Program-made: the position numbers and the translations under genes | Part shown: piece after piece, positions 33,676-41,788 of the stretch | Numbering within the stretch: the first letter of the stretch is position 1 | Layout: each line of letters starts with the position of its first letter | Notes under the pieces: model-generated | Told to the model about the DNA's origin: nothing | What the model saw: only the letters and a program-made list of their open reading frames with translations | Databases searched by the model: none | Assembly: GCA_002050235.1 (NCBI GenBank) | Contig: MWST01000043.1 | Coordinates: forward strand, 124,001-188,000 | Origin: Polyangiaceae bacterium UTPRO1 | GTDB lineage: Bacteria; Desulfobacterota; Binatia; UTPRO1 | Length of the DNA: 64,000 bases | Direction of reading: 5' to 3'

Positions 33676-33787
33676 GGCGGCCACCTTAGCCGAAGCCAGC
33701 GTCCGGAGCACGCAGCGCCGGCTCCGGCATTTTCTGCTTCCCTCGGAACGGGCAGGTGCGCTACAGGCGCCGTTGGAGGATCTGTCC

Positions 33788-34597
33788 ATGAGCCGTGTCG
33801 TACTAGTCGCCGCCGGGACGCTTGCCGTCCTCGGCCTCGCCCGGCCGGCAGACGCGACGCTGAACGCGTGTGCCGCCGCCAAGAAGCTCTGTGTCGCGAA
33901 GAAGGCGGCCGCGCTCCTCAAGTGCCATAGCAAGAACGAGAAGCCGCCCGCGGGCCTCGATCCGGCGAAGTTCGCCGCCTGCCTCCAGAAGGCGAAGAAC
34001 AAGTTCGACGGCGGCGCCAATCCCTTCAAGGGTTGCTTCGCCAAGCTCGAGGCCAAGTTCGGGCCCGGCAACTGCCTGACGAGCGGCGATACCGCAGCGC
34101 TCGAGGATATGACCGACGATTGGGTCGACGCCGTGGTGTGCGCGCTCGATCCCGCCGGCGGCACCTGCTCCGCGACGCCGACGCCGACCCCCGTGCCGCC
34201 GACACCGACCCCCGTGCCGACGTTCACTCCGGCCTGCTTAGCCTACGGTCAGTCGTGCGCAATGTCATCTCAGTGCTGTTCGCTCGCGTGCAGCAGCGGC
34301 ACCTGCGTCGCCAGCTGCTCGAACGGCATGCAGGACGGCAGCGAAACCGGCATCGACTGCGGCGGCAGTTGCTCGCCGTGCCCGCTCGGCGGCGGCTGCA
34401 TGAGCAACAGCGACTGCGTCGTCGACACGCAATGCGCGGCGGGAAATTGCGTATGTACCGCCGGACACCTGGACTGCAACGCGGTTGCGGCCGACGGTTG
34501 CGAGATCGACGCCGCGTCCGACGCCAACAATTGCGGCGGTTGCGGCATGGTCTGCACGCCGATGGCGCCCAACTGCGTCAACGGCGTCTGCATGTGA
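33788..34597 (+). CDS. Secreted cysteine-rich protein with Thr-Pro linker
   Basis: 269 residues. Signal peptide (about 1-23, ending RPADA), a helical four-to-six-cysteine domain (about 24-120, [19 protein letters not shown] and [12 protein letters not shown]), a linker of TP repeats ([15 protein letters not shown]), then a C-terminal region of dense cysteine motifs ([43 protein letters not shown]) like those in myxobacterial secreted proteins. ATG 33788 follows GGAGG. Likely a cell-surface or exoprotein; function unknown. Confidence 0.85.
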   Translation: MSRVVLVAAGTLAVLGLARPADATLNACAAAKKLCVAKKAAALLKCHSKNEKPPAGLDPAKFAACLQKAKNKFDGGANPFKGCFAKLEAKFGPGNCLTSGDTAALEDMTDDWVDAVVCALDPAGGTCSATPTPTPVPPTPTPVPTFTPACLAYGQSCAMSSQCCSLACSSGTCVASCSNGMQDGSETGIDCGGSCSPCPLGGGCMSNSDCVVDTQCAAGNCVCTAGHLDCNAVAADGCEIDAASDANNCGGCGMVCTPMAPNCVNGVCM

Positions 34598-34613
34598 TCG
34601 GGTGAGCCTGGCG

Positions 34614-36764
34614 TCAGCGCCGGGCGGCGGCGGCGTCGGCGTCGCCCGGCGCCGCCCGGCGGATGCCGGCGAGCCTCGCGAGCAGCGCCCGCATCTTGAT
34701 CGGCTTCGAGAGCAGCTCCGGTCGCAGATCGGTGAGCCGCAGGAGGTTACTGCGCGTCGCGGTCGGCGCCAGCACCAGGAGCGGCGGGAGGAGGGCGCTG
34801 TGCTCGCGCTCCAGCATCGCCAGATGCCAAGGCGCCTCGCGGGCGTCGCTCGGGAGATCGACGACGAGGGCGTCGAAGCGCTCGGTCGCGACGCGCGCTG
34901 TCCCGAGCTCGGCGAGGGCGCCGACGATCGTCGTCGCGGTGACGCACCGGGCGCCGGCAGCGCGCAATCCGCTCTCGAGGTGGCGCGCGCTTGCGGGGTT
35001 GGTGCTGACGAGAAGGATGCAGGCGCCACGGAGCGTCGGCAGCGTCGTTGCGATCGGCGGCCCGTCGGCGTCGTAGCGCGCCGTGAACCAGAAGCGGCTG
35101 CCGGCGCCGGGGGCGCTGTCGACGCCGATGGCGCCGCCCATGAGGGCGACCAGGCGGGCGCAGATCGCCAGTCCGAGGCCGGTGCCGCCGAAGCGGCGGG
35201 TCATCGACGAGTCGGCCTGGGTGAAGGCTTCGAAGATCGAGCGCTGCTTGTCGGGGGCGATGCCGATGCCGGTGTCGCGGACGGTCACGAAGAGGGTGGG
35301 CTCGGGGGGTGCGCCGCCGTCGCCGGTGATCGGGGGCGTCCCGACGGTGACGCCGTCGGGGTCCGGCGCGGGCGCGAGCTGGATCACGACCTCGCCGCGC
35401 TCGGTGAACTTGAGCGCGTTGCCGGCGAGATTGATGAGGATCTGGCGCAGCCGGCCGGCGTCGCCGACCAGGGTCGCCGGCAGCCGTTCGTCGACGCAGC
35501 CGATCAGCTCGAGACCCTTGCGGTCGGCCTCGACGGCGAGTGCGTCGAGCACGCCGTCGACGACGTCGCGGGGATCGAAGGGGATACGCTCGAGGTCGAG
35601 GCGCCCCGCCTCGACGCGTGAGAAGTCGAGCACGTCGTTCAGAATGCTCATCAGCGCCTCGGCGCAGACGCGCGCCCGCTGCAGGAACTGGCGGCGCTCG
35701 CCGTCGTCATCGGTGTCGAGCGCGAGCTCGATCATGCCGAAGATGCCGTTCAGCGGCGTGCGGATCTCGTGGCTCATGGTGGCGAGGAAGTCGCTCTTGA
35801 CGCGTGCTCCCGCCTCCGCGGCCTCCTTGGCGCGCAGCAGGTCGTCCTCGGCGCGCTTGCGGGCGGTGATGTCGCGCACGAAGCCGGTGAACACCCAACC
35901 GTTGCCGCTGCGGATCGGAATCGTCGTCATCTCCGCGGTGAAGGTGCTGCCGTCGCGGCGGACGGCGGTCACCTCCGTCAGGCGATGGAGGATCGGACTC
36001 TCCCCGGCGGCGAGAAATTCGCGGACTCCGCGTCCGTAGCTCGCACGGTGCGCCGGAGCGAGCAGGTCCGCTGCCATCGGGCGATCGAGGATCTCGGCCG
36101 CCGTCCACCCGAAGATGCGCTCGGCTTGCGGGTTCCAGCCGAGCACGCGGCACTCGCCGTCGACGGTTACGATGGCGTCGAAGGCGCCGTCGACGACGAG
36201 GCGGTGGCGCTCTTCGCTCTCGCGGAGCGCTATCTCGGCGGCGATCTGGCGCCGCGTCGCCCGTGTCCGGGCCACGGAGATGACGACGCCGAGCGCCGCC
36301 GAGCTCGTGAGGTTCATGGCCCAGTGGATGAAGGCGGACGTCGGAAAGTCGCGGGCGATCCAGGTCCAGGCGGCAAGGCCGACGGCCATCGTCGCCAGCG
36401 CCGACCAAGCCGTCAGCGTTTCGAAGGACGCTCCGAGGAGCACGATGATCAGGATGACCGTCTGCGCCGGGTCGCCGGTGAGGACGACGAACGACAGAGC
36501 TTGGGCGACGCTCAGCAGCGCCGCTACGAAGCCGATCGCGTGGGCGTAGCCGGTCGGCGCGCGGCGAAGCCAGACTGCGAGCACCGCCTGGCCCGCGGCG
36601 ACACTGAGCGCGGAGGTGGCGTACGGCCATCCCGGATGCAGCGGCGGGGAGATCACGTACAGCAGGCCGACTACCGCATAGATCGCTGCGATCGCCGGCA
36701 ACACCGCGGCCATGTTGAGACGCGCCTGCTCGGCGATCTGCCGCTCTGCCAGCCTCCCGGGCAC
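34614..36764 (-). CDS. Membrane hybrid histidine kinase with PAS and degenerate receiver domain
   Basis: 716 residues: several membrane segments (about 17-170), a PAS domain (about 180-305, SEERHRLVVDGAFDAIVTVD), a HisKA dimerisation domain with the phospho-acceptor His in FLATMSHEIRTPLNGI, an HATPase domain ([29 protein letters not shown]), and a C-terminal receiver-like domain. In the receiver the acidic pair after beta-1 is replaced (ILLVSTNPAS), although DALVVDLPS and a KPIKM lysine motif remain, so it may not be phosphorylated normally. GTG 36764. No partner response regulator is adjacent. Confidence 0.92.
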   Translation of the reverse strand: MPGRLAERQIAEQARLNMAAVLPAIAAIYAVVGLLYVISPPLHPGWPYATSALSVAAGQAVLAVWLRRAPTGYAHAIGFVAALLSVAQALSFVVLTGDPAQTVILIIVLLGASFETLTAWSALATMAVGLAAWTWIARDFPTSAFIHWAMNLTSSAALGVVISVARTRATRRQIAAEIALRESEERHRLVVDGAFDAIVTVDGECRVLGWNPQAERIFGWTAAEILDRPMAADLLAPAHRASYGRGVREFLAAGESPILHRLTEVTAVRRDGSTFTAEMTTIPIRSGNGWVFTGFVRDITARKRAEDDLLRAKEAAEAGARVKSDFLATMSHEIRTPLNGIFGMIELALDTDDDGERRQFLQRARVCAEALMSILNDVLDFSRVEAGRLDLERIPFDPRDVVDGVLDALAVEADRKGLELIGCVDERLPATLVGDAGRLRQILINLAGNALKFTERGEVVIQLAPAPDPDGVTVGTPPITGDGGAPPEPTLFVTVRDTGIGIAPDKQRSIFEAFTQADSSMTRRFGGTGLGLAICARLVALMGGAIGVDSAPGAGSRFWFTARYDADGPPIATTLPTLRGACILLVSTNPASARHLESGLRAAGARCVTATTIVGALAELGTARVATERFDALVVDLPSDAREAPWHLAMLEREHSALLPPLLVLAPTATRSNLLRLTDLRPELLSKPIKMRALLARLAGIRRAAPGDADAAAARR

Positions 36765-36852
36765 CAGACGGTATATCGGCCGGTTGGGCGCCGCGTCGTA
36801 GTCCGAACTCGCATGGCAGGTGACGTGTGCGACGCCGGTCGGGCGCGCGCGC

Positions 36853-36881
36853 TTGACGGTCGGAAGGTCGCCGTGTACTTC
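36853..36881 (+). promoter_or_regulatory. Possible promoter for sucD
   Basis: TTGACG (36853-36858) and TACTTC (36876-36881) are separated by 17 bases, about 40 bases before the sucD start. The -35 is good but the -10 is poor, so this is a weak prediction. It lies in the 157-base gap between the divergent kinase gene and sucD. Confidence 0.3.
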
Positions 36882-36921
36882 ACTGCGGCCTCACGGACGC
36901 CGCCCGGTCTCGCGATCTCCC

Positions 36922-37830
36922 ATGTCGATTCTCATCAACAAGGACACGACCGTGATCATCCAGGGCATCACCGGTCGCGAGGCGGTGAACCTGACCCGCG
37001 AAGGCCTCGACTACGGCACCAAGATCGTCGGCGGCGTGACCCCCGGCCGCGCCGGGCGCGACGTCTATGGCGTCCCGGTCTACGACTGCGTGCGTGACAT
37101 CACGTCGCGGCAGCGCGTCGACGGGTCGATCGTCACCGTGCCGGCGAAGTTCACCAAGGACGCCGTCTTCGAGGCGATCGAGGCCGGGGTGAAGCTCATC
37201 GTCATCGTCACCGAGCGCATCCCGCGCGCCGACGTGGCGCAGATGGTGGAGCTCGCCAAGCTGCGCGGCGCTCGCATCATCGGTCCGAACTGCCTCGGGG
37301 TGCTCTCTCCGGACGAGGCCAAGATGGGCGGCCTCGGCGGCCCGGCGGTGAACGTGCGGCGGGCGTTCAAGAAGGGTCCGATAGGCATCATGTCGCGCTC
37401 GGGCGGCATGACGACCGAGATCGCGAACACGCTCTCGGCGGCGGGCCTCGGCCAGTCCACGTGCGTGTCGATCGGCGGCGACGCGATCATCGGTTCGACC
37501 TACGCCGAGCTGATGCCGCTCTTCGAGGCCGATCCCGATACCAAGGCGATCGCCATCTATTCCGAGCCGGGCGGCCGCATGGAGGCCGAGCTCGCCGACT
37601 GGGTGCGCGAGCACGAGTCGCGTCTCCCCATCATTGCGTTCATGGCCGGCCGCTTCATGGACGAGATGCCGGGCATGCGCTTCGGCCATGCCGGCACGAT
37701 CGTCGAGGGCAAGGCCGACACCACCGCCGACAAGATCGCGCGCATGCAGGCCGCCGGCATCTCGGTCGCCGAGCGCATCGAAGACATCCCGGGGCTCGTG
37801 AAGGCGCGCCTGGCCGAGGCGGGGCGCTGA
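36922..37830 (+). CDS. sucD: Succinate-CoA ligase (ADP/GDP-forming) subunit alpha
   Basis: 302 residues. Standard SucD features: ILINKDTTVIIQGITGREA, the CoA-binding Rossmann start (YGTKIVGGVTPGRAG), MSRSGGMTTEIAN, and the phospho-histidine in RFGHAGTIVEGKADT, where usual GHAGAI reads GHAGTI. Works with the beta subunit encoded at 29332. Its stop is followed eight bases later by a small ferredoxin gene. Confidence 0.94.
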   Translation: MSILINKDTTVIIQGITGREAVNLTREGLDYGTKIVGGVTPGRAGRDVYGVPVYDCVRDITSRQRVDGSIVTVPAKFTKDAVFEAIEAGVKLIVIVTERIPRADVAQMVELAKLRGARIIGPNCLGVLSPDEAKMGGLGGPAVNVRRAFKKGPIGIMSRSGGMTTEIANTLSAAGLGQSTCVSIGGDAIIGSTYAELMPLFEADPDTKAIAIYSEPGGRMEAELADWVREHESRLPIIAFMAGRFMDEMPGMRFGHAGTIVEGKADTTADKIARMQAAGISVAERIEDIPGLVKARLAEAGR

Positions 37831-37838
37831 GGGCGGCG

Positions 37839-38060
37839 ATGGCGAACGGGATGTTCATCAAGGTCGAGGTCGATGCCGTCGCTGCCAAGGACGCTGCCGT
37901 CACCAAGAAGCTCACCGAGGTCTGCCCCGTGAACATCTTCGCGCCCAAGGACGACGGCAGCCTGCGCATCATCGACGAGAACCTCGACGAGTGCACCCTC
38001 TGCGACCTCTGCGTGCAGGCCTTCCCCGGCAAGGTGAAGGTCGTGAAGCTCTACGAGTAG
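37839..38060 (+). CDS. Small single-cluster [4Fe-4S] ferredoxin
   Basis: 73 residues. Cysteines occur as one CPVNIF in the N-terminal half and a CTLCDLC triplet in the C-terminal half, whose usual fourth Cys-Pro is FP (VQAFPGKVKV). This is the pattern of ferredoxins that have lost one of the two 4Fe-4S sites: the triplet plus the distant CP can ligate one cluster. It lies eight bases after sucD and almost surely shares its transcript. The link between a ferredoxin and succinyl-CoA synthetase suggests coupling to a ferredoxin-dependent oxoacid route, which is inference. Confidence 0.85.
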   Translation: MANGMFIKVEVDAVAAKDAAVTKKLTEVCPVNIFAPKDDGSLRIIDENLDECTLCDLCVQAFPGKVKVVKLYE

Positions 38061-38064
38061 GGCG

Positions 38065-38874
38065 GTGCGCCCGGTGACGGCGCCGCTCCCGTGCGCCGTC
38101 GTCACCGGCGCGTGCTCCGGCATCGGACGCGAGATCGCGCGCCGCCTGGCCGCGCGCGGCGATCTCGCGCTCGTCCTCGTCAGCGAGAACCGCGAGCGCC
38201 TGGAGGCGGTCGCGCGGGAGCTCTTTACCGCCCGCGGCACGCAGGTCCACCCGATCGTCTGCGACCTCGCTCGCCCCGAGGCGGCGCGCGAGGTGCACGC
38301 CGCCGTGGACGCGCTCGGGATCGCCGTCGAGGCGTTGATCGTCAACGCCGGCATGTTCTTCTTCGGCGAGGTGGCCGACGCCGATCCCAGGAAGGCCAAC
38401 GTGATGCTGCAGCTCCACGTCGTGACGCCGTCGCTCCTGTGTACGCTCTTCGCTCGCGACATGCGGGCGCAGCGGCGCGGCCGCATCATGCTGACGTCGA
38501 GCATCTCGGCGTGGCGCGCGTTTCCCGGGATCGCGTATTACGGCAGCACCAAGACCTATCTGCGGACCTTCGCGGCGGCGCTCCGCAGCGAGCTCGCGCC
38601 CTACGGCATCACGGTCACCACCCTCGCACCGGGTGCGACCGACACCGGCCTCTATGACCCGACGGTCGTCGACATGGAGCGCGCCCGCCGCTTCGGCGTG
38701 ATGATGGACGCCGGCAAGGTCGCCGAGGCCGGCCTGCGCGCGATGTTCACCGGCAAGGCCGAGTGCGTCCCGGGCCCGTTCAACCGCGCCGCCACGGTCG
38801 CGATGCGCCTCGTGCCGCAGCGGCTGATCGATCTGGTGCGCCGGCGGGCGCCGTGGCTGCCGGTCGCCGGCTGA
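38065..38874 (+). CDS. Short-chain dehydrogenase/reductase
   Basis: 269 residues, classical SDR: VVTGACSGIGREIARRLA cofactor motif, IVNAGMFFFGEV, SSISAWRAFPGIAYYGSTK catalytic Ser-Tyr-Lys region, and APGATDTGLY. The long C-terminus (VPQRLIDLVRRRAPWL) resembles acyl-lipid or 17-beta-hydroxysteroid-type dehydrogenases. GTG/ATG start near 38065, five bases after the ferredoxin stop, so it may belong to the sucD operon. Convergent with another SDR gene. Confidence 0.88.
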   Translation: MRPVTAPLPCAVVTGACSGIGREIARRLAARGDLALVLVSENRERLEAVARELFTARGTQVHPIVCDLARPEAAREVHAAVDALGIAVEALIVNAGMFFFGEVADADPRKANVMLQLHVVTPSLLCTLFARDMRAQRRGRIMLTSSISAWRAFPGIAYYGSTKTYLRTFAAALRSELAPYGITVTTLAPGATDTGLYDPTVVDMERARRFGVMMDAGKVAEAGLRAMFTGKAECVPGPFNRAATVAMRLVPQRLIDLVRRRAPWLPVAG

Positions 38875-38895
38875 AGGCGCCCGGCGCCGCGCCGG

Positions 38896-39753
38896 CTACG
38901 GCGCGTCCCTGCGACGGCCGGCCTCCGCGATGTCCATGTGCCGCAGCAGGATCCAATCGCGGAGCGCTGCGGGCAGGACGTTGTTGAGCGCGAGGAAGAG
39001 CCGGCTGGTGAAGTCGATCTGGGTGTAGACTCTCGGGCGCGGGCTCAGGATCACTTCGACGTATTTCGCCGCAGCGCGATCGGGGTCGGGAGCGGACGCG
39101 ATCAGCTCGTTGTCGCGCACGATGAAGCGCCGCACCCGGTCGCGATACGGCGAGCCCTCCGGCGGCAGCTTGTGGATCTTGGCGGCGAAGCCCGTAGATA
39201 CCTGCGCCGGCTCGATGAGCGCCACCTCGATGCCGAAGGGCGCGAGCTCGTACTTGAAGGACAGCACCATGCCGTTCAGCGCGAACTTGGTCGCCGAGTA
39301 GATGGACTCGAAGGGAAAGGGAATGCGCCCGACCAGCGACGAGACGGCGACGAGCTTGCCGGCGCGGCGTTCGCGCATGGACGGTATGAACGCCTGGAAC
39401 ACGGCGGCGGCGCCGATCACGTTGATCTCGAAGCACTTGAGCGCGGCGTCGAGATCGAGCTCCTCGAAGGGGCCGAAGAAACCGACGCCGACGTTGGAAA
39501 CGACCGTGTCGACGTGGCCGAACCGCGCCAGGACGGCGTCCTTGAAGTGCATGATCGCCGTCCGGTCGGTGATGTCGATGCAGCGGAGATGGTGCCTGGC
39601 GCCGAGCGCGTCGAGCTCGCGTCCGAGCGACGTGATCCCCTCGGCGTCGACATCGAAGCCGGCGACGGCGGCGCCGCGCTTGGCCAGCAAGAGCGCGGCC
39701 CTTCGCCCCATACCCTGTCCGAGCCCGGTGATGACGACGTGCTGCGCTTCCAT
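38896..39753 (-). CDS. Short-chain dehydrogenase/reductase
   Basis: 285 residues, classical SDR: VVITGLGQGMGRRAALLLA, VVSNVGVGFFGPF, SSLVGRIPFPFESIYSATK (catalytic Ser, Tyr, Lys) and IEPAQVSTGF. The C-terminus (FLALNNVLPAALRDWILL) is hydrophobic and may touch membrane lipids. The substrate is unknown. It follows an epimerase gene on the same strand with 65 bases between. Confidence 0.88.
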   Translation of the reverse strand: MEAQHVVITGLGQGMGRRAALLLAKRGAAVAGFDVDAEGITSLGRELDALGARHHLRCIDITDRTAIMHFKDAVLARFGHVDTVVSNVGVGFFGPFEELDLDAALKCFEINVIGAAAVFQAFIPSMRERRAGKLVAVSSLVGRIPFPFESIYSATKFALNGMVLSFKYELAPFGIEVALIEPAQVSTGFAAKIHKLPPEGSPYRDRVRRFIVRDNELIASAPDPDRAAAKYVEVILSPRPRVYTQIDFTSRLFLALNNVLPAALRDWILLRHMDIAEAGRRRDAP

Positions 39754-39818
39754 GACGTGTCCTTTCTATTGCGATTCCAGGGGTCCGTTGCGTTCCGCCC
39801 GCCGCAGATCGGACGGGC

Positions 39819-40793
39819 TCAGCCCTCTGTCGCCATCGTGGCGAGCGACGCCTCGAAATCGGGGAACCGGAGCGCGAATCCCGTAGCCTCGATCTTGGAC
39901 GCGTCGACGACGTAGTCGTCGCGGAGATAGCGAACCGCGTCCGACTCGAGCTCGGGAATCGCGCCGCGGTAAGCGGCGATGACGCCCTGGAGGCGCGCGA
40001 GCACGGTGAGGACGACGAGCGGCACGTGCAGGCGCGGCGGCGTTCCGCCGAACACCTCGGCCGCGAGCGTCAGCGCCCTGCCGAGCGTCGGCTGCGAGGC
40101 GTCGGCGATGTTGAAAGCCTGTCCGATGGCTGCGGGCGTCTCCGCAAGATGCACGAGAGCGCGGGCGACGTCCTCCACGCGCACGTTGGCGAGCTTCTGC
40201 CGGCCGCAGCCGGGGATCGCGGGAATCGACGTGCGCCGCGAAAAGGCCTTTCCCGCGCCTTCGGTGCACCCGGGGCCGTACACGGTACAGGGACGGCAGA
40301 CGATGGCGGGCAGGCCGCGGTCGACGGCGCGCCACACGACGGCCTCGCCGGCCCGTTTGCTGCGGCCGTAGTCGTCCTGCGGCTCCTGCGGGCTTTCCTC
40401 GGTGAATGGCGTCCCGCGGTAGCGCCCGTAGACGCTCGTCGAGCTCACGTGCACGAAGCAGCGGACGCCGTGCGCGAGGGCGAGCTCGGTCATGCGCTCC
40501 ACGGCGACGACGTTGATCGGATGGAGCTTGGCGTACGGCGTCGAGAAATTGCAGACGGCGCCGAGGTGGAAGACGCGGTCGACGTCGCCCGCGAAGAGCG
40601 GCGGGAGCGACTCCGCCCGCGTCAGGTCGGCGGCAACGTACTCGACGCCGAGCGCGTCGAAGAGCTCCCGGTTGCCGTCGGCGCGATCGGAGGCGCGCAC
40701 CGCCGTGCCCCGGGCGTGCAGCAACCGCACCAGATGGCGGCCGACGAAGCCGGCGGCGCCGGTGACGAGAGTGGTGCCGCCGGTGCGTGTCAC
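39819..40793 (-). CDS. NAD-dependent epimerase/dehydratase family protein
   Basis: About 324 residues from GTG 40793 (GAGGG upstream); an ATG at 40832 inside trxB is an alternative. TLVTGAAGFVGRHLVRLL is the extended-SDR NAD site, VFHLGAVCNFSTPY and SSTSVYGRYRGTPFTEE follow, and DDYGRSKRAGE holds the catalytic Tyr-Lys. It resembles 3-beta-hydroxysteroid dehydrogenase or dihydroflavonol-reductase-like enzymes rather than sugar epimerases. It is the last gene of the trxB operon by position, 10 bases after the trxB stop. Confidence 0.88.
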   Translation of the reverse strand: MTRTGGTTLVTGAAGFVGRHLVRLLHARGTAVRASDRADGNRELFDALGVEYVAADLTRAESLPPLFAGDVDRVFHLGAVCNFSTPYAKLHPINVVAVERMTELALAHGVRCFVHVSSTSVYGRYRGTPFTEESPQEPQDDYGRSKRAGEAVVWRAVDRGLPAIVCRPCTVYGPGCTEGAGKAFSRRTSIPAIPGCGRQKLANVRVEDVARALVHLAETPAAIGQAFNIADASQPTLGRALTLAAEVFGGTPPRLHVPLVVLTVLARLQGVIAAYRGAIPELESDAVRYLRDDYVVDASKIEATGFALRFPDFEASLATMATEG

Positions 40794-40803
40794 GGATCGG
40801 CCC

Positions 40804-41784
40804 TCAGTGGGTCTCGAGATAGCGCTGGGCATCGAGCGCCGCCTCGCAGCCGGAAGCCGCCGCCGTTACCGCCTGGCGGTAGCGCGCGTCGACCAGATCG
40901 CCGCACGCGAAGACTCCCGGCACGTTGGTTTCCCGGCTGCCGGGACGGCAGACGATGTAGCCGCGCGCGTCGGTCTCCACCACGCCGCGCACCAACGTCG
41001 AGCTGGGCGTATGGCCGATAGCGACGAAGGCGCCCGCGCTGGCGATGATTTCGCTGGCGCCGTCGGTAACGCGGCGTACACGCGTGGCGCCGAGCTTGCC
41101 GTCGTCGCCGGCGACGAAGCCCTCGACGACGTACGGGGTCAGCACCCGGATCTTCGCCGAGGCGAGGACGCGCTCCCGCATGATCGGTGAGGCGGCGAAT
41201 GCCGCACGCCGATGCACGAGGACTACGGAACGCGCGTGGCGCGCCAGCCCGAGCGCTTCCTCCATGGCGGAATCGCCGCCGCCGATCACGATCGTGTCGC
41301 GGCCCGCGTAGAGCGGCGCCTCGCAGACGGCGCAGTAGGCTACGCCCCGGCCGCCGCCGAGCTCCCGCTCCCCCGGCACTCCGAGGGTGCGGGGCGCCGC
41401 TCCCATCGCGAGTATGACGGCCCGCGCCGCGATCTCGCGTCCGTCGGCCCACAGGCGATGCGGCGCTCCCGCTGCCGTTGCGAAGGCTACGCGATCGACC
41501 AGCCGGGTGAGGAAGCGCGTGCCGAAGCGCTCGGCTTGGGCGCGGAGATCGGCCATGAGCGCGGGTCCGAGTACTCCCTGCGGATAGCCCGGGAAGTTCT
41601 CGACCAGCTCGGTCGTCTGCAGGAGGCCGCCCGGCGCCAGCCCCTCGACGACCAGCGGGCGGAAGGCGGCGCGGCCCGCATAGAGCGCGGCCGTGTAGCC
41701 CGCCGGGCCGCTGCCGACGATGACGACGTCCTCGACGGCGCGCACTTCGGAATCGGGGGCCGCGACATTGGCCCAGATGCTCAC
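40804..41784 (-). CDS. trxB: Thioredoxin reductase
   Basis: About 326 residues of low-Mr TrxR: FAD motif VVIVGSGPAGYTAALYAGRA, redox pair Cys151/Cys154 in VAYCAVCEAPLY (usual CATC), NADPH motif VIGGGDSAMEEAL, and the closing FACGDLVDARYRQAVTAAASGCEAALDA region. It reduces thioredoxin or a thioredoxin-like partner with NADPH. GTG 41784 starts four bases after the stop of the DGLPVVPPT protein. No thioredoxin gene is present in the window, so the nearby CGSC protein is an attractive substrate. Confidence 0.93.
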   Translation of the reverse strand: MSIWANVAAPDSEVRAVEDVVIVGSGPAGYTAALYAGRAAFRPLVVEGLAPGGLLQTTELVENFPGYPQGVLGPALMADLRAQAERFGTRFLTRLVDRVAFATAAGAPHRLWADGREIAARAVILAMGAAPRTLGVPGERELGGGRGVAYCAVCEAPLYAGRDTIVIGGGDSAMEEALGLARHARSVVLVHRRAAFAASPIMRERVLASAKIRVLTPYVVEGFVAGDDGKLGATRVRRVTDGASEIIASAGAFVAIGHTPSSTLVRGVVETDARGYIVCRPGSRETNVPGVFACGDLVDARYRQAVTAAASGCEAALDAQRYLETH

Positions 41785-41788
41785 CCGG

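Noticed and set aside
36853-36881. A strong sigma70 promoter for sucD
   Set aside because: The -35 is good but the -10 matches poorly; kept only as a low-confidence feature.
38875-38895. Terminator hairpin CCGGC-GCCGC-GCCGG between the convergent SDR genes
   Set aside because: The stem is only five bases in extremely GC-rich sequence and has no T run, so chance cannot be excluded.
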